Of a stretch of DNA of 34,114 nt, positions 21,822 through 29,314 are shown piece after piece. The number at the start of each line of letters is the position of its first letter. The stretch's first letter is position 1. The notes beneath the pieces were generated by a model. It had not been told where the DNA came from. It searched no databases and was given only the letters and a program-made list of their open reading frames with translations. This DNA comes from DASSYK01 sp036258315 (GTDB lineage Bacteria > Actinomycetota > Thermoleophilia > Solirubrobacterales > 70-9): positions 1 through 34,114 of the forward strand of contig DATADX010000022.1 of assembly GCA_036258315.1 (NCBI GenBank). Direction: 5' to 3'. A program made the position numbers and the translations under genes.

Positions 21822-23027
21822 ATGGAGGCAGCACGGCCACTGACGATCGCGCCGCGCCGCTCGGGACTGGTCGAGCGACTCAACCTGCCGTACTTCGACG
21901 GCTGGATGCTCGCCGCCGCCGCGGGCCTGATCGCCTTCAGCTGCTTCACCTTGGCCGAGGCGACCCGCGAGGACATCCCCGGCGACCCGCTCTACTTCGT
22001 GCTTCGCCAGGTGGTCTACGCGCTGATCGGCGTCTCGCTGATGTTCGCCATCTCCCGGATCGACTACTCGCGTTTCCGCGAGCTCCGGGTCGGCATCTAC
22101 AGCGCGATGATCACCGCGATCTCACTCGTGTTCGTGTTCGGCGCCGCCGCTCGCGGCTCGCGCCGCTGGATCGAGCTCCCCTACTTCCGCTTCCAGCCAT
22201 CGGAGCTCGCCAAGGTGCTCCTGATCGTGTCGCTCGCCGCCTTCGTGATCGAGCGCACGCGCCGCGGCTCGGATCCGCGACAGACGATCCGCCTCCTGGC
22301 GATCGGCCTGGCGCCCGCCGCACTCGTCTTCCTGCAACCAGACCTCGGCACCGGACTGGTGCTCGGGGCGATCACCATCACGATTCTCTTTCTCGCCGGG
22401 GTGCGCTGGACGCACTTCGCGGCGATCGGCGCGGTCACGGCTGCTCTCGCGGCCTTCGCGCTGCTCCTCGCCCCGGCAATCGGCGTGCCGGTCCTGCAGG
22501 GCTACCAGCAGGAACGGCTCACCAGCTTTCTCAACCCCAGTGACGATCCTGGCGATTCGAGCTATCAGGTCAATCAGGCCGTGATCGCCGCAGCCTCCGG
22601 TGAGAAGACCGGGCGCGGCGACCAGGCCACGCAGACCGAGCTCAACTTCGTCCCCGAGCACCACACGGACTTCATCTTCGCCGTGATCGGGGAACGCTAC
22701 GGATTCCTGGGGGCCGCATTCGTTCTGTCCCTTTACGCCCTGCTCGTATGGCGGGCGCTGCGACTACTGACGCTTTCGAAGAACTTGTACGGGACCCTGA
22801 TCGCTGGCGGCATCGCCGCCGCGCTGATGTTCCAGGTCCTCGTCAACGTCGGCATGAACCTGGGCATCATGCCCGTCACCGGGATCACACTCCCGCTGAT
22901 GAGCTACGGAGGGTCCTCCGTGCTCGTCACGTTCATGGCGATCGGACTGCTTCAGAGCATTCACGTCCAGGCGCAGCTCTCGTCACGCAACAGCAGCAGG
23001 GCGGCCACCCCAGCACTGTTGCGCTGA
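21822..23027 (+). CDS. rodA: rod shape-determining protein RodA (SEDS peptidoglycan glycosyltransferase)
   Basis: This 401-residue, roughly ten-span SEDS protein polymerises lipid II into glycan strands together with PBP2. The conserved extracellular motif E279-H-H-T-D283-F-I-F is present in NFVPEHHTDFIFAVIGERYG, as is the end motif MPVTGITLPLMSYGGSS. The loop preceding the HHTDF motif reads AAASGEKTGRGDQ instead of the common IGSGG-type sequence, a small deviation. FtsW is the paralogue; the neighbouring PBP2 and mreCD genes favour RodA. The N-terminus begins with a short hydrophilic region and the first span at about residue 28. Confidence 0.93.
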   Translation: MEAARPLTIAPRRSGLVERLNLPYFDGWMLAAAAGLIAFSCFTLAEATREDIPGDPLYFVLRQVVYALIGVSLMFAISRIDYSRFRELRVGIYSAMITAISLVFVFGAAARGSRRWIELPYFRFQPSELAKVLLIVSLAAFVIERTRRGSDPRQTIRLLAIGLAPAALVFLQPDLGTGLVLGAITITILFLAGVRWTHFAAIGAVTAALAAFALLLAPAIGVPVLQGYQQERLTSFLNPSDDPGDSSYQVNQAVIAAASGEKTGRGDQATQTELNFVPEHHTDFIFAVIGERYGFLGAAFVLSLYALLVWRALRLLTLSKNLYGTLIAGGIAAALMFQVLVNVGMNLGIMPVTGITLPLMSYGGSSVLVTFMAIGLLQSIHVQAQLSSRNSSRAATPALLR

Positions 23028-23077
23028 GCCGAACCGAGACCACACACAGCACACCCCGTAGATCGATTGGGACCGCC

Positions 23078-23094
23078 GCCGGCGCTTCGCCGGC
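23078..23094 (+). promoter_or_regulatory. leader hairpin upstream of RNase E/G
   Basis: GCCGGCG and CGCCGGC pair around a CTT loop, about 49 bases before the rng ATG, in a 115-base gap after rodA. It could be a rodA terminator (no T-run) or a leader structure acted on by the RNase itself, as known for E. coli rne; the latter is inference. Confidence 0.4.
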
Positions 23095-23131
23095 CGGCTG
23101 TGCCGTGCGCGCGCTCGGCCGCTCACCGCGG

Positions 23132-23137
23132 AAAGGA
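23132..23137 (+). promoter_or_regulatory. ribosome binding site of RNase E/G
   Basis: AAAGGA lies five bases before the ATG at 23143, one of the clearest ribosome sites in the window. Confidence 0.55.
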
Positions 23138-23142
23138 AACAC

Positions 23143-25020
23143 ATGAAGAAGGAGATCCTCGTCAGCGTCGATCCGGGAGAGACCCGGGTCGCCGTGCTCG
23201 AGGCAAAGGGAGCCCCTGCGCGGGGCAAGGGAGGGCGCCGGAAGGCGACCCCCCGCAGCGACTGGAAGGTCGCCGAGCTCTACGTCGAGCGGCGCGGCAA
23301 GCGCTCGATCGTGGGCAACATCTACAAGGGGAAGGTCGACAACGTCCTGCCCGGCATGGAGGCGGCGTTCGTCGACTTCGGTCTCGAGCGCAACGGATTC
23401 CTACATGTCGACGAGATCGTGATGCCGGACGGGAAGGCCGTTCCCAAGCGCGGCCGTGGCCGCGGGCGGCGGATCGACGAGCTGATCAAGCCCGGCCAGG
23501 AGATCGTCGTCCAGGTCGTCAAGGACCCGCTGAAGACGAAGGGCGCGCGGCTCTCGATGCAGCTCTCGATCGCCGGGCGCTACCTCGTCTACATGCCGCA
23601 GGGCGGCGGGATCGGTGTCTCCAAGCGCCTCCCCGACGCCGAGCGCCAGCGCCTCCGCAAGCTGATCGAGAAGGTCGACATCGGCAAGGGCGGCGTGATC
23701 GTCCGCACCGCCGCGCAGGGCGGCAAGAAGGAGGACTTCGTCCGCGAGATCCAGTACCTGCACCGCCTCGAGGAGGTCGTCGAGGAGCGGGCGAAGAAGG
23801 CGGACGTCGGCCAGATGATCTTTCAGGAGGCCGACCTCTCGATCAGGGTCGTCCGCGACGTGCTCGTCGAGGAGTTCGAGGGCGCGATCATCGACGACTC
23901 CAAGCAGCACGAGCGGGTCACGAAGTTCCTGCAGCGGACGGCGCCGGAGCTCGCCGACAGCGTCGAGCTCTACGAGGAGAAGACGCCGCTGCTCGAGAAG
24001 TGGGACGTCGAGAAGGCGTTCGACTCGGTGCTGAGCCGCCGCGTCGACCTCCCCTCTGGCGGATACCTGATGATCGACTACGCGGAAGCTCTCACCGTGA
24101 TCGACATCAACACCGGCAGCTTCACCGGCCGCGGCAAGGGCCGGCTCGAGGACACGATCACGAAGGTCAACGTGGAGGCGGCCGAGGAGGTCGTGCGCCA
24201 GCTGCGGATGCGCGACATCGGCGGGATCATCGTGATCGACTTCATCGACATGGCGCGGGCACGGAACCGCGACGAGGTCCTGAAGACGCTCCGCACCGCG
24301 CTCGACGAGGACCGGACCAAGACCTACGTGGTCGAGGTCTCGCCGCTCGGGCTGGTGGAGATGACACGCCAGAACGTCACCGACGGCGTCCGCGAGATCC
24401 TCACCAAGCGCTGCCCGACCTGCGACGGCGAGGGCGTCGTCGCCTCCGAGGAGACGGTCGCGATCTCGATCGTCCGCAAGCTCTCGGAGGTGGTCGTCGA
24501 CCAGCCCGACGCCGAGGCCTTCCTGGTCCGCGTCAACCCGCTGGTCGCCGCGGCCCTGCTGACGCCCGACTCGGGGCTGACCGAGCTCGAGGAGGAGACC
24601 GGCAAGCGGTTCCACTTCGAGGGCGGAGACGCGCTGCCGCTCGACACCTTCCAGGTGGTCGAGGCCGGCGGTCGCGAGGAGATCGAGGAGCGGGCGCTGC
24701 CGTTCCGGGTCGGCGACGAGGTCCTCGTCACGATCGAGGAGCCGCACATGTACAACGTCGACGACGCGGTCGCCCGCGTCGAGGCCTACATCGTCAGCGT
24801 CGCCAACGCGGGCCCGCACGTCGGCGAGCGGCGGATGGTCCGGATCGAGAGCGTCGGGCGCTCGGCAGCGACCGCGACCCTGCTCGACAGCGAGGGTGAC
24901 GCCGTCGTCGCGGCGGCGGCGAAAGCCGACGACGAGCAGCTAGAATCCGCCGCCGGATCTGGGCGCAGGCGTCGCGGCGGCAGGGGCGGCCGGCGACGCT
25001 CCCGTGCCTCCAGCAACTGA
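23143..25020 (+). CDS. rng: ribonuclease E/G family endoribonuclease
   Basis: This 625-residue enzyme cuts single-stranded RNA in rRNA maturation and mRNA turnover. An S1-like RNA-binding segment is at residues 45-130 (IVGNIYKGKVDNVLPGMEAAFVDFG). The catalytic Mg2+ Asp residues lie in VIDINTGSF (D321) and VIVIDFIDM (D366 and D369), and the zinc-link C424-P-T-C427 that joins subunits follows. After the catalytic core, residues about 540-590 (FRVGDEVLVTIEEPH...GERRMVRIESVGRSAATA) resemble a TRAM-type beta-barrel, and the last 20 residues are an RG-rich basic tail. The long degradosome scaffold of E. coli RNase E is absent, so rng is a better symbol than rne. A possible promoter box for the L21 gene lies inside its 3' end. 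Confidence 0.93.
   Translation: MKKEILVSVDPGETRVAVLEAKGAPARGKGGRRKATPRSDWKVAELYVERRGKRSIVGNIYKGKVDNVLPGMEAAFVDFGLERNGFLHVDEIVMPDGKAVPKRGRGRGRRIDELIKPGQEIVVQVVKDPLKTKGARLSMQLSIAGRYLVYMPQGGGIGVSKRLPDAERQRLRKLIEKVDIGKGGVIVRTAAQGGKKEDFVREIQYLHRLEEVVEERAKKADVGQMIFQEADLSIRVVRDVLVEEFEGAIIDDSKQHERVTKFLQRTAPELADSVELYEEKTPLLEKWDVEKAFDSVLSRRVDLPSGGYLMIDYAEALTVIDINTGSFTGRGKGRLEDTITKVNVEAAEEVVRQLRMRDIGGIIVIDFIDMARARNRDEVLKTLRTALDEDRTKTYVVEVSPLGLVEMTRQNVTDGVREILTKRCPTCDGEGVVASEETVAISIVRKLSEVVVDQPDAEAFLVRVNPLVAAALLTPDSGLTELEEETGKRFHFEGGDALPLDTFQVVEAGGREEIEERALPFRVGDEVLVTIEEPHMYNVDDAVARVEAYIVSVANAGPHVGERRMVRIESVGRSAATATLLDSEGDAVVAAAAKADDEQLESAAGSGRRRRGGRGGRRRSRASSN
24941..24946 (+). promoter_or_regulatory. 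possible -10 box for the L21-L27 genes
   Basis: TAGAAT, a near-ideal -10 in an otherwise A/T-poor coding end, lies 92 bases before the rplU ATG. No good -35 box is seen. Confidence 0.3.
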
Positions 25021-25038
25021 CTCCAGGAGCCGTTGAGC

Positions 25039-25437
25039 ATGTACGCAGTGATCGAGACAGGCGGAAAGCAGTACCGCGTCGAGAAGGGTGACACCCTGCT
25101 CGTGGACCGCCTCCCCGCCGACGAGGGGGCGAAGGTCGACCTGCGCGCCGTCGCCTTCCGCGACAAGGAGATGGTGCTCGGCAAGGACCTCGAGAAGGTC
25201 AAGGTGGAGGCGAAGGTGGCCGCGCACGAGCGCGGCCCGAAGATCCGGGTGTTCAAGTACCGCCCGAAGAAGGGCTACCGCAAGCGCCAGGGCCACCGCT
25301 CCGAGCTGACCAAGCTCGAGGTGACCGAGATCAAGATGCTGACCCGCAAGCCGGCGGGCTCCAGCAGGGCCGCGGGTGCCAAGAGGTCCGCGGCCAAGCC
25401 CGCCGCCAAGAAGGAGGCGACGAGCGATGGCTCATAA
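25039..25437 (+). CDS. rplU: 50S ribosomal protein L21
   Basis: This 132-residue ribosomal protein binds 23S rRNA in the large subunit. It begins MYAVIETGGKQYRVEKGD, the family hallmark, and contains KIRVFKYRPKKGYRKRQGHR, the L21 signature. The usual family length is about 100-105; here a Lys/Ala/Ser-rich tail of about 28 residues follows, in which the rpmA ribosome site and start codon are embedded. The ATG at 25039 is preceded by AGGAG nine bases upstream; a TTG two codons earlier is not favoured. It overlaps rpmA by 11 bases. Confidence 0.97.
   Translation: MYAVIETGGKQYRVEKGDTLLVDRLPADEGAKVDLRAVAFRDKEMVLGKDLEKVKVEAKVAAHERGPKIRVFKYRPKKGYRKRQGHRSELTKLEVTEIKMLTRKPAGSSRAAGAKRSAAKPAAKKEATSDGS
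25411..25417 (+). promoter_or_regulatory. ribosome binding site of rpmA inside rplU
   Basis: AAGGAGG is a perfect anti-16S match, nine bases before the rpmA ATG. It explains part of the Lys/Glu content of the L21 tail and fixes the rpmA start. Confidence 0.75.
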
Positions 25438-25678
25438 GAAGGGACTCGGCTCGAGCCGCAACGGTCGCGATTCCAACCCGAAGTACCTCGGGGTGAAGGT
25501 GTTCGACGGCCAGGTCGTGACCGGCGGCGAGATCATCGTCCGCCAGCGCGGCACCCGGTTTCGCCCCGGCGACGGAGTCGGCCTCGGGCGGGATCACTCG
25601 ATCTTCGCCAAGCGCCCCGGTGTGGTGCAGTTCTCGACGGGCCGCCGCGGCCGCACGATCTCGGTCGTCGACCGCTGA
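25427..25678 (+). CDS. rpmA: 50S ribosomal protein L27
   Basis: This 83-residue ribosomal protein's N-terminus reaches the peptidyl-transferase centre. It starts directly MAHKKGLGSSRNGRDSNPKY, without the cleaved N-terminal extension of Firmicutes. The rest (KYLGVKVFDGQVVTGGEIIVRQRGT) is canonical. The start is set by the strong ribosome site within rplU; the frame upstream is not L27. It overlaps the end of rplU by 11 bases. The TGA stop lies inside a 22-base tandem repeat. The L21-L27-ObgE order is the classic bacterial arrangement. Confidence 0.97.
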   Translation: MAHKKGLGSSRNGRDSNPKYLGVKVFDGQVVTGGEIIVRQRGTRFRPGDGVGLGRDHSIFAKRPGVVQFSTGRRGRTISVVDR

Positions 25679-25711
25679 CTCGACGGGCGTCGACGGCTGA
25701 CTCGACGGGCG
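25674..25711 (+). repeat. 22-base-period direct repeat containing the rpmA stop
   Basis: GCTGACTCGACGGGCG occurs at 25674-25689 and again at 25696-25711. The first copy includes the rpmA TGA; the second supplies an identical TGA out of the gene. The period of 22 is the same as that of the repeat at 8109, though the sequences differ. Confidence 0.8.
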
Positions 25712-25721
25712 GTGCGAGTTC

Positions 25722-25739
25722 GGTAGCCCGGGGGCTACC
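25722..25739 (+). terminator. perfect hairpin after rpmA
   Basis: GGTAGCCC and GGGCTACC form a perfect 8-base stem with a two-base centre, 44 bases after the rpmA stop. No T-run follows. A second, weaker fold (GCGCGC and AGGCC arms) lies at about 25742-25781. It plausibly ends or stabilises the L21-L27 mRNA before the obgE promoter. Confidence 0.55.
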
Positions 25740-25809
25740 AAGCGCGCACAAGGCCTCCCGGTAGGCAGGCCCTACGGCGCGCAGCCGTCCTGGCGCTGAA
25801 CGCGCCGAC

Positions 25810-25815
25810 TAGCCT
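25810..25815 (+). promoter_or_regulatory. putative leaderless -10 box of obgE
   Basis: TAGCCT ends exactly six bases before the GTG at 25822. No ribosome site is visible. Confidence 0.45.
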
Positions 25816-25821
25816 GATGCC

Positions 25822-27126
25822 GTGCTGTACGACAAAGCGAAGATCTACGTCGAGGGCGGCCGCGGCGGCAACGGGGTCGTCTCGTTTCGGCGCGAGGCCC
25901 ACGTGCCACGCGGGGGGCCGGACGGCGGCGACGGCGGCCGCGGCGGGGACGTCGTGCTCGTCTGCGACGCGGGGCGCCGCGATCTCTCGTCGCTCGGCCG
26001 CAGCAAGCACTTCCGCGCCGGGCGCGGCGCCCACGGCGAGGGCGGCCGCCGCCATGGCAAGCGCGGGGAGGACCGCGTCGTCGTCGTCCCGCCCGGCACC
26101 GTCGTGACGGGACTCGACGGCTCGACGACCGAGCTGCTCGCCGAGGGGCAGCGCGTCATCGTGGCACGCGGCGGCGGCGGAGGGCACGGGAACAAGCGAT
26201 TCGCGACCCCGACCCGGCAGGCGCCGCGGTTCGCCGAGAGCGGCCTCGAGGGCGAGTCGGGCTGGATCGACCTGCGCCTGAAGCTGCTCGCCGACGTCGG
26301 CCTCGTCGGTCAGCCGAACGCCGGCAAGTCATCGCTGCTGGCGCGGCTCACTCGCGCGGACCCGAAGGTCGCCGCCTACCCGTTCACGACGCTCGCGCCG
26401 GTGCTCGGGACGCTCGAGCTCGACGACCGCCAGATCGTCCTCGCCGACATCCCGGGGCTGATCGAGGGCGCCGCCGAGGGTGTCGGCCTCGGGCACGAGT
26501 TCCTCGCCCATGTCGAGCGCTGCCGGCTGCTCGTGCACGTCGTCGAGATCACCCTTGCTGGGGAGGGGGAGGGGGATGAGTCGGAGGCCGAACGCGCCTA
26601 TGCGACGGTTCGCGACGAGCTCGCCGGCTACGGCGCCCGGCTCGACCGCCTGCCCGAGATCGTCGCGCTCTCGAAGGCCGACCTGGTGCCGCCGGAGCGG
26701 GCGGAGGAGGTCGCGGACTCCTGGCGGCGGCGGCTCGGAGATTCGGTCGCGGGCGTGCTCGCGATCTCGTCGGCGACGGGCGCCGGCCTCGACGAGCTGC
26801 GGCGGGCGATCGTCGCGGCGCTGCCCGAGGCGCCGCCGGCCGGCGAGGCAGAGCCCGGGGACTTCGAGGCCGAGCACCGCGTCTACCGCCCCGGCGAGGA
26901 GGAGGGGTTCGACGTCGTCGCCGACGGCGAGGGTCGCTGGCGGGTCACGGGCCGGGGGATCGAGCTGCTGATCGCGCGCCATGACCTCGGCAACGCCGAG
27001 GCGCTCGACTACCTCGAGGGGCGGCTGCGCGAGATCGGCGTGATCGCCGAGCTTCAGCGTGCCGGGTTCGAGCCCGGCGACGAGGTGGTCGTCGGCGAGG
27101 TGGAGTTCGAGCTCGACCCGACCTGA
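25822..27126 (+). CDS. obgE: GTPase ObgE/CgtA (50S ribosome assembly)
   Basis: This 434-residue Obg-type GTPase acts in late 50S assembly and stress response. The N-terminal Gly-rich Obg fold (residues 1-158) has many GGxGG turns, for example PRGGPDGGDGGRGGD. The G domain has G1 G163-Q-P-N-A-G-K169-S, switch/G3 DIPGLIEGAAEG and G4 SKADL with Ser in place of Asn (NKxD in most GTPases), and G5 SSATG. The C-terminal OCT domain is clear from about residue 350 (YRPGEEEGFDVV) to the end, as in Gram-positive and actinobacterial Obg. The GTG start gives the standard MLYDKAKIYVEGG. Its last 73 bases overlap the opposing nitrilase gene. Confidence 0.95.
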   Translation: MLYDKAKIYVEGGRGGNGVVSFRREAHVPRGGPDGGDGGRGGDVVLVCDAGRRDLSSLGRSKHFRAGRGAHGEGGRRHGKRGEDRVVVVPPGTVVTGLDGSTTELLAEGQRVIVARGGGGGHGNKRFATPTRQAPRFAESGLEGESGWIDLRLKLLADVGLVGQPNAGKSSLLARLTRADPKVAAYPFTTLAPVLGTLELDDRQIVLADIPGLIEGAAEGVGLGHEFLAHVERCRLLVHVVEITLAGEGEGDESEAERAYATVRDELAGYGARLDRLPEIVALSKADLVPPERAEEVADSWRRRLGDSVAGVLAISSATGAGLDELRRAIVAALPEAPPAGEAEPGDFEAEHRVYRPGEEEGFDVVADGEGRWRVTGRGIELLIARHDLGNAEALDYLEGRLREIGVIAELQRAGFEPGDEVVVGEVEFELDPT

Positions 27127-28037
27127 GTGTCGCCGAGGCCGATCTCCCCGAGCAGCACGTCCTCGCGGCTGTAGTGGCCGACCGAGTCGAACCAGCGCTT
27201 GGCGTGGAGACCGTCGCGGAGGTCGCAGTCCGCGATCACGATGCCCTCCTCGTCATATAGCGGGCCCGCGATCACCTCGCCATCCGTCGGCTCGATGATC
27301 GCGGCGCCTCCGCGTCCGAAGACGTCCTGATCGGGGAGCTCCGCCGGGAAGTCCTCCGGGAAGGCCGCACGCGGGATGTACTGGGGCACCGAGACGACGA
27401 ACGCCCCCGACTCGATCGCGATGTGCCGCATGCTCGCCAGCCAGCCTTCGGAGTCATCGGCGTTCGGGGCGATCCACAGTTGTGGACCTGAGCGGTAGAC
27501 GCGGTAGCGCGCCAGCGGCATCCGGTTCTCCCAGCAGATCAGGCCGCCGATCTTCCCCAGCGGGGTCTCGACCGCGTCGAGGTCGCCGCCGTCTCCGAGC
27601 CCATGAAAGAGCCGCTCGTGATGGGTCGGCATCAGCTTGCGGTGCTTCGCCAGCAGCCCATCGGGACCGATCAGCAGCATCGTGTTGTAGAGCGTCCCGG
27701 GACGCTCGGACTCGCGCTCGTTGACCCCGATCGCGCAGTGGATCCCGTGCGCGGCACAGGCGGCGGCAAGCTTGTCGACGTGTGGGCCGGGCACGTCGAC
27801 GGCGTTCGCCCAAAGCCGCTCCCAGAGCTCGTCGAAACCCTCGAACCCCGCGGCCTCTTTGGCCCACACCTCGGAGGGATAGAGCGGCACGAACGTCTCC
27901 GGGAGCACCACGAGCTGCGCCCCCTTGCCGGCGGCCTCGCCGAGCAGCGCGACCGCCTTGTCGACGCTCGCGTCCGCGTCGAGGATCACCGGGGTCGCCT
28001 GGACCGCCGCCACCCGCACGGTGCCGAACTCCACCAT
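27054..28037 (-). CDS. nitrilase-superfamily carbon-nitrogen hydrolase
   Basis: This 327-residue cytosolic enzyme of the nitrilase/amidase superfamily has the catalytic triad Glu47 (LPETFVP), Lys134 (KHRKLMPTHHER) and Cys168 (GGLICWENRMPL). CWEN at the active Cys and the THHER stretch favour the true nitrilase branch (nitrile to acid plus ammonia) over simple amidases, but substrate is not certain. The ATG at 28037 has a TATGCT box exactly six bases upstream. The last about 24 codons overlap the end of obgE and give a Ser/Thr-rich tail (SSSNSTSPTTTSSPG), so the natural end may have been lost. It is divergent from proB. Confidence 0.9.
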   Translation of the reverse strand: MVEFGTVRVAAVQATPVILDADASVDKAVALLGEAAGKGAQLVVLPETFVPLYPSEVWAKEAAGFEGFDELWERLWANAVDVPGPHVDKLAAACAAHGIHCAIGVNERESERPGTLYNTMLLIGPDGLLAKHRKLMPTHHERLFHGLGDGGDLDAVETPLGKIGGLICWENRMPLARYRVYRSGPQLWIAPNADDSEGWLASMRHIAIESGAFVVSVPQYIPRAAFPEDFPAELPDQDVFGRGGAAIIEPTDGEVIAGPLYDEEGIVIADCDLRDGLHAKRWFDSVGHYSREDVLLGEIGLGDTQVGSSSNSTSPTTTSSPGSNPAR

Positions 28038-28043
28038 CGCGCC

Positions 28044-28049
28044 AGCATA
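28044..28049 (-). promoter_or_regulatory. putative leaderless -10 box of the nitrilase gene
   Basis: TATGCT on the minus strand ends six bases before the ATG at 28037. It is one of the best consensus matches in the window (TA--T). Confidence 0.45.
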
Positions 28050-28104
28050 AACGCGGTTCCGTCGACCCGCACCCGGGCGCCCGTTGTGGCCCCTCCCGCG
28101 TACC

Positions 28105-28110
28105 TAGACT
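28105..28110 (+). promoter_or_regulatory. putative leaderless -10 box of proB
   Basis: TAGACT ends six bases before the ATG at 28117; a weak TTGTGG is 15 bases further upstream at 28084. The divergent nitrilase promoter lies in the same 79-base gap. Confidence 0.45.
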
Positions 28111-28116
28111 CAGCCC

Positions 28117-29205
28117 ATGACCGTCGTGGCGAAGCTGGGCTCGTCGATAGTGGCCGCCGAGGACGGCGCGCTGCGCTCCGACGTGCTCGATCACGTCTGT
28201 GCTCAGGTCGCCCAGCTCCACGGCGGCGGCGAGGACGTCGTGCTCGTCACCTCCGGAGCGATCGCGCGGGGACGCCGGATCATGGCGCTGGCCTCGCGCC
28301 CGCGCGCGATCGACGAGCTCCAGGCGGCCTCGGCGGTCGGCCAGGGAAGCCTGTTCCGCGCCTACGAGGAGCGCCTCGCGAACGGTGACGTGCACGCCGC
28401 TCAGGTCTTGCTGACGGCCTCTGACCTGCAGCAGCGGACCCACTACCTGAACGCACGCCAGACGATCGCCCGGCTGCTCGCCTGGCGGGTCGTCCCCGTC
28501 GTGAACGAGAACGACACCACCGCGACGGACGAGATCACCTTCGGGGACAACGACTTCCTCGCCGCCCAGGTCGCGATCATGCTCGAGGCGCGGCTGCTCG
28601 TCCTGCTCACCGACACGCCCGGGCTGCACACCGCGGACCCGCGCCGCGACCCCGGCGCCGAGCTGATCGCCGAGGTCGACGACCCGGGCGAGCTGGCGAG
28701 CTACGAGATCGGCGAGCACACCTCGCCGTTCGGCCTCGGCGGGATGCGCAGCAAGACGCGCGCCGCCGAGATGGCCGGAGCGGCGGGGATCTCCGCCGTG
28801 ATCTGCGACGGCACCGCGCCGGGCACCCTCGCCGCGGCCGCGGCGGGCGACGACGTCGGCACCCGCTTCATCCCGCACCGGCAGCGCGCTTCGAGCTTCA
28901 AGCTCTGGCTGCGCTACGCGAAGCCGACCCACGGCTCGCTCGTCGTGGACGAGGGCGCGGCCCGGGTGCTCCGCGAGAGCGGCAGCAGCCTGCTGCCGGT
29001 CGGGATCACCGAGGTCGAGGGCGAGTTCGACGCCGGCGACGCGGTCGAGGTGACGAGCAACGGCGCCGCGATCGGGAAGGGGATCGTCAACTACTCCGCC
29101 TCCGAGCTCGAGCGGATCAAGGGGATGCGAAGCGACCAGGTCCGCGAGCTGCTCCCGCACGCCTCCGAGGAGGCGGTGCACCGGGACTACTTCGTCCTCA
29201 CCTGA
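28117..29205 (+). CDS. proB: glutamate 5-kinase
   Basis: This 362-residue enzyme phosphorylates glutamate to gamma-glutamyl phosphate, the first step of proline synthesis. The amino-acid-kinase domain starts VVAKLGSS (Lys6 in the ATP-binding KLGSS) and contains VLVTSGAIARG, QVLLTASDL, NENDTTATDEITFGDND and LLTDTPGLHTADPR. The C-terminal PUA domain (about residues 275-350) is present (HGSLVVDEGAARVL...GDAVEVTS). The length is typical for the AAK-PUA form. Family members are feedback-inhibited by proline. The expected partner proA does not follow; an MFS gene does. Confidence 0.95.
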   Translation: MTVVAKLGSSIVAAEDGALRSDVLDHVCAQVAQLHGGGEDVVLVTSGAIARGRRIMALASRPRAIDELQAASAVGQGSLFRAYEERLANGDVHAAQVLLTASDLQQRTHYLNARQTIARLLAWRVVPVVNENDTTATDEITFGDNDFLAAQVAIMLEARLLVLLTDTPGLHTADPRRDPGAELIAEVDDPGELASYEIGEHTSPFGLGGMRSKTRAAEMAGAAGISAVICDGTAPGTLAAAAAGDDVGTRFIPHRQRASSFKLWLRYAKPTHGSLVVDEGAARVLRESGSSLLPVGITEVEGEFDAGDAVEVTSNGAAIGKGIVNYSASELERIKGMRSDQVRELLPHASEEAVHRDYFVLT

Positions 29206-29314
29206 TCCCGAGAACAGGCCCTGGCTCGAGATCTAGGCGACGAATCACCTTCGACCCCACCAGGGGCGAGCCGAGCATCCAGACGACGAAGGTGAAACTC
29301 CGCCGGAAGTAGCG
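29198..29314 (-). pseudogene. possible remnant of a minus-strand gene between proB and the MFS gene
   Basis: On the minus strand, a frame from about 29314 to TGA at 29198-29200 reads RYFRRSFTFVVWMLGSPL, then VGSKVIRRLDLEPGPVLGIR. The first 25 codons have a gene-like bias (TAC TTC, ACC TTC GTC GTC TGG) and a hydrophobic segment, but no start and no similar sequence upstream, where the MFS gene begins. It could be the truncated C-terminus of a gene lost when the downstream cassette arrived. Chance is not excluded. Confidence 0.3.
29245..29295 (+). repeat. 9-base inverted repeat upstream of the MFS gene
   Basis: TCACCTTCG (29245-29253) and CGAAGGTGA (29287-29295) are perfect inverted copies 33 bases apart, the right one 18 bases before the GTG start. 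They could pair in RNA or bind a regulator. Confidence 0.35.

Noticed and set aside
27454..29181. 575-codon minus-strand open frame across the nitrilase and proB genes
   Set aside because: It crosses a divergent promoter region and is out of frame with the nitrilase; it is a shadow of proB and the nitrilase.
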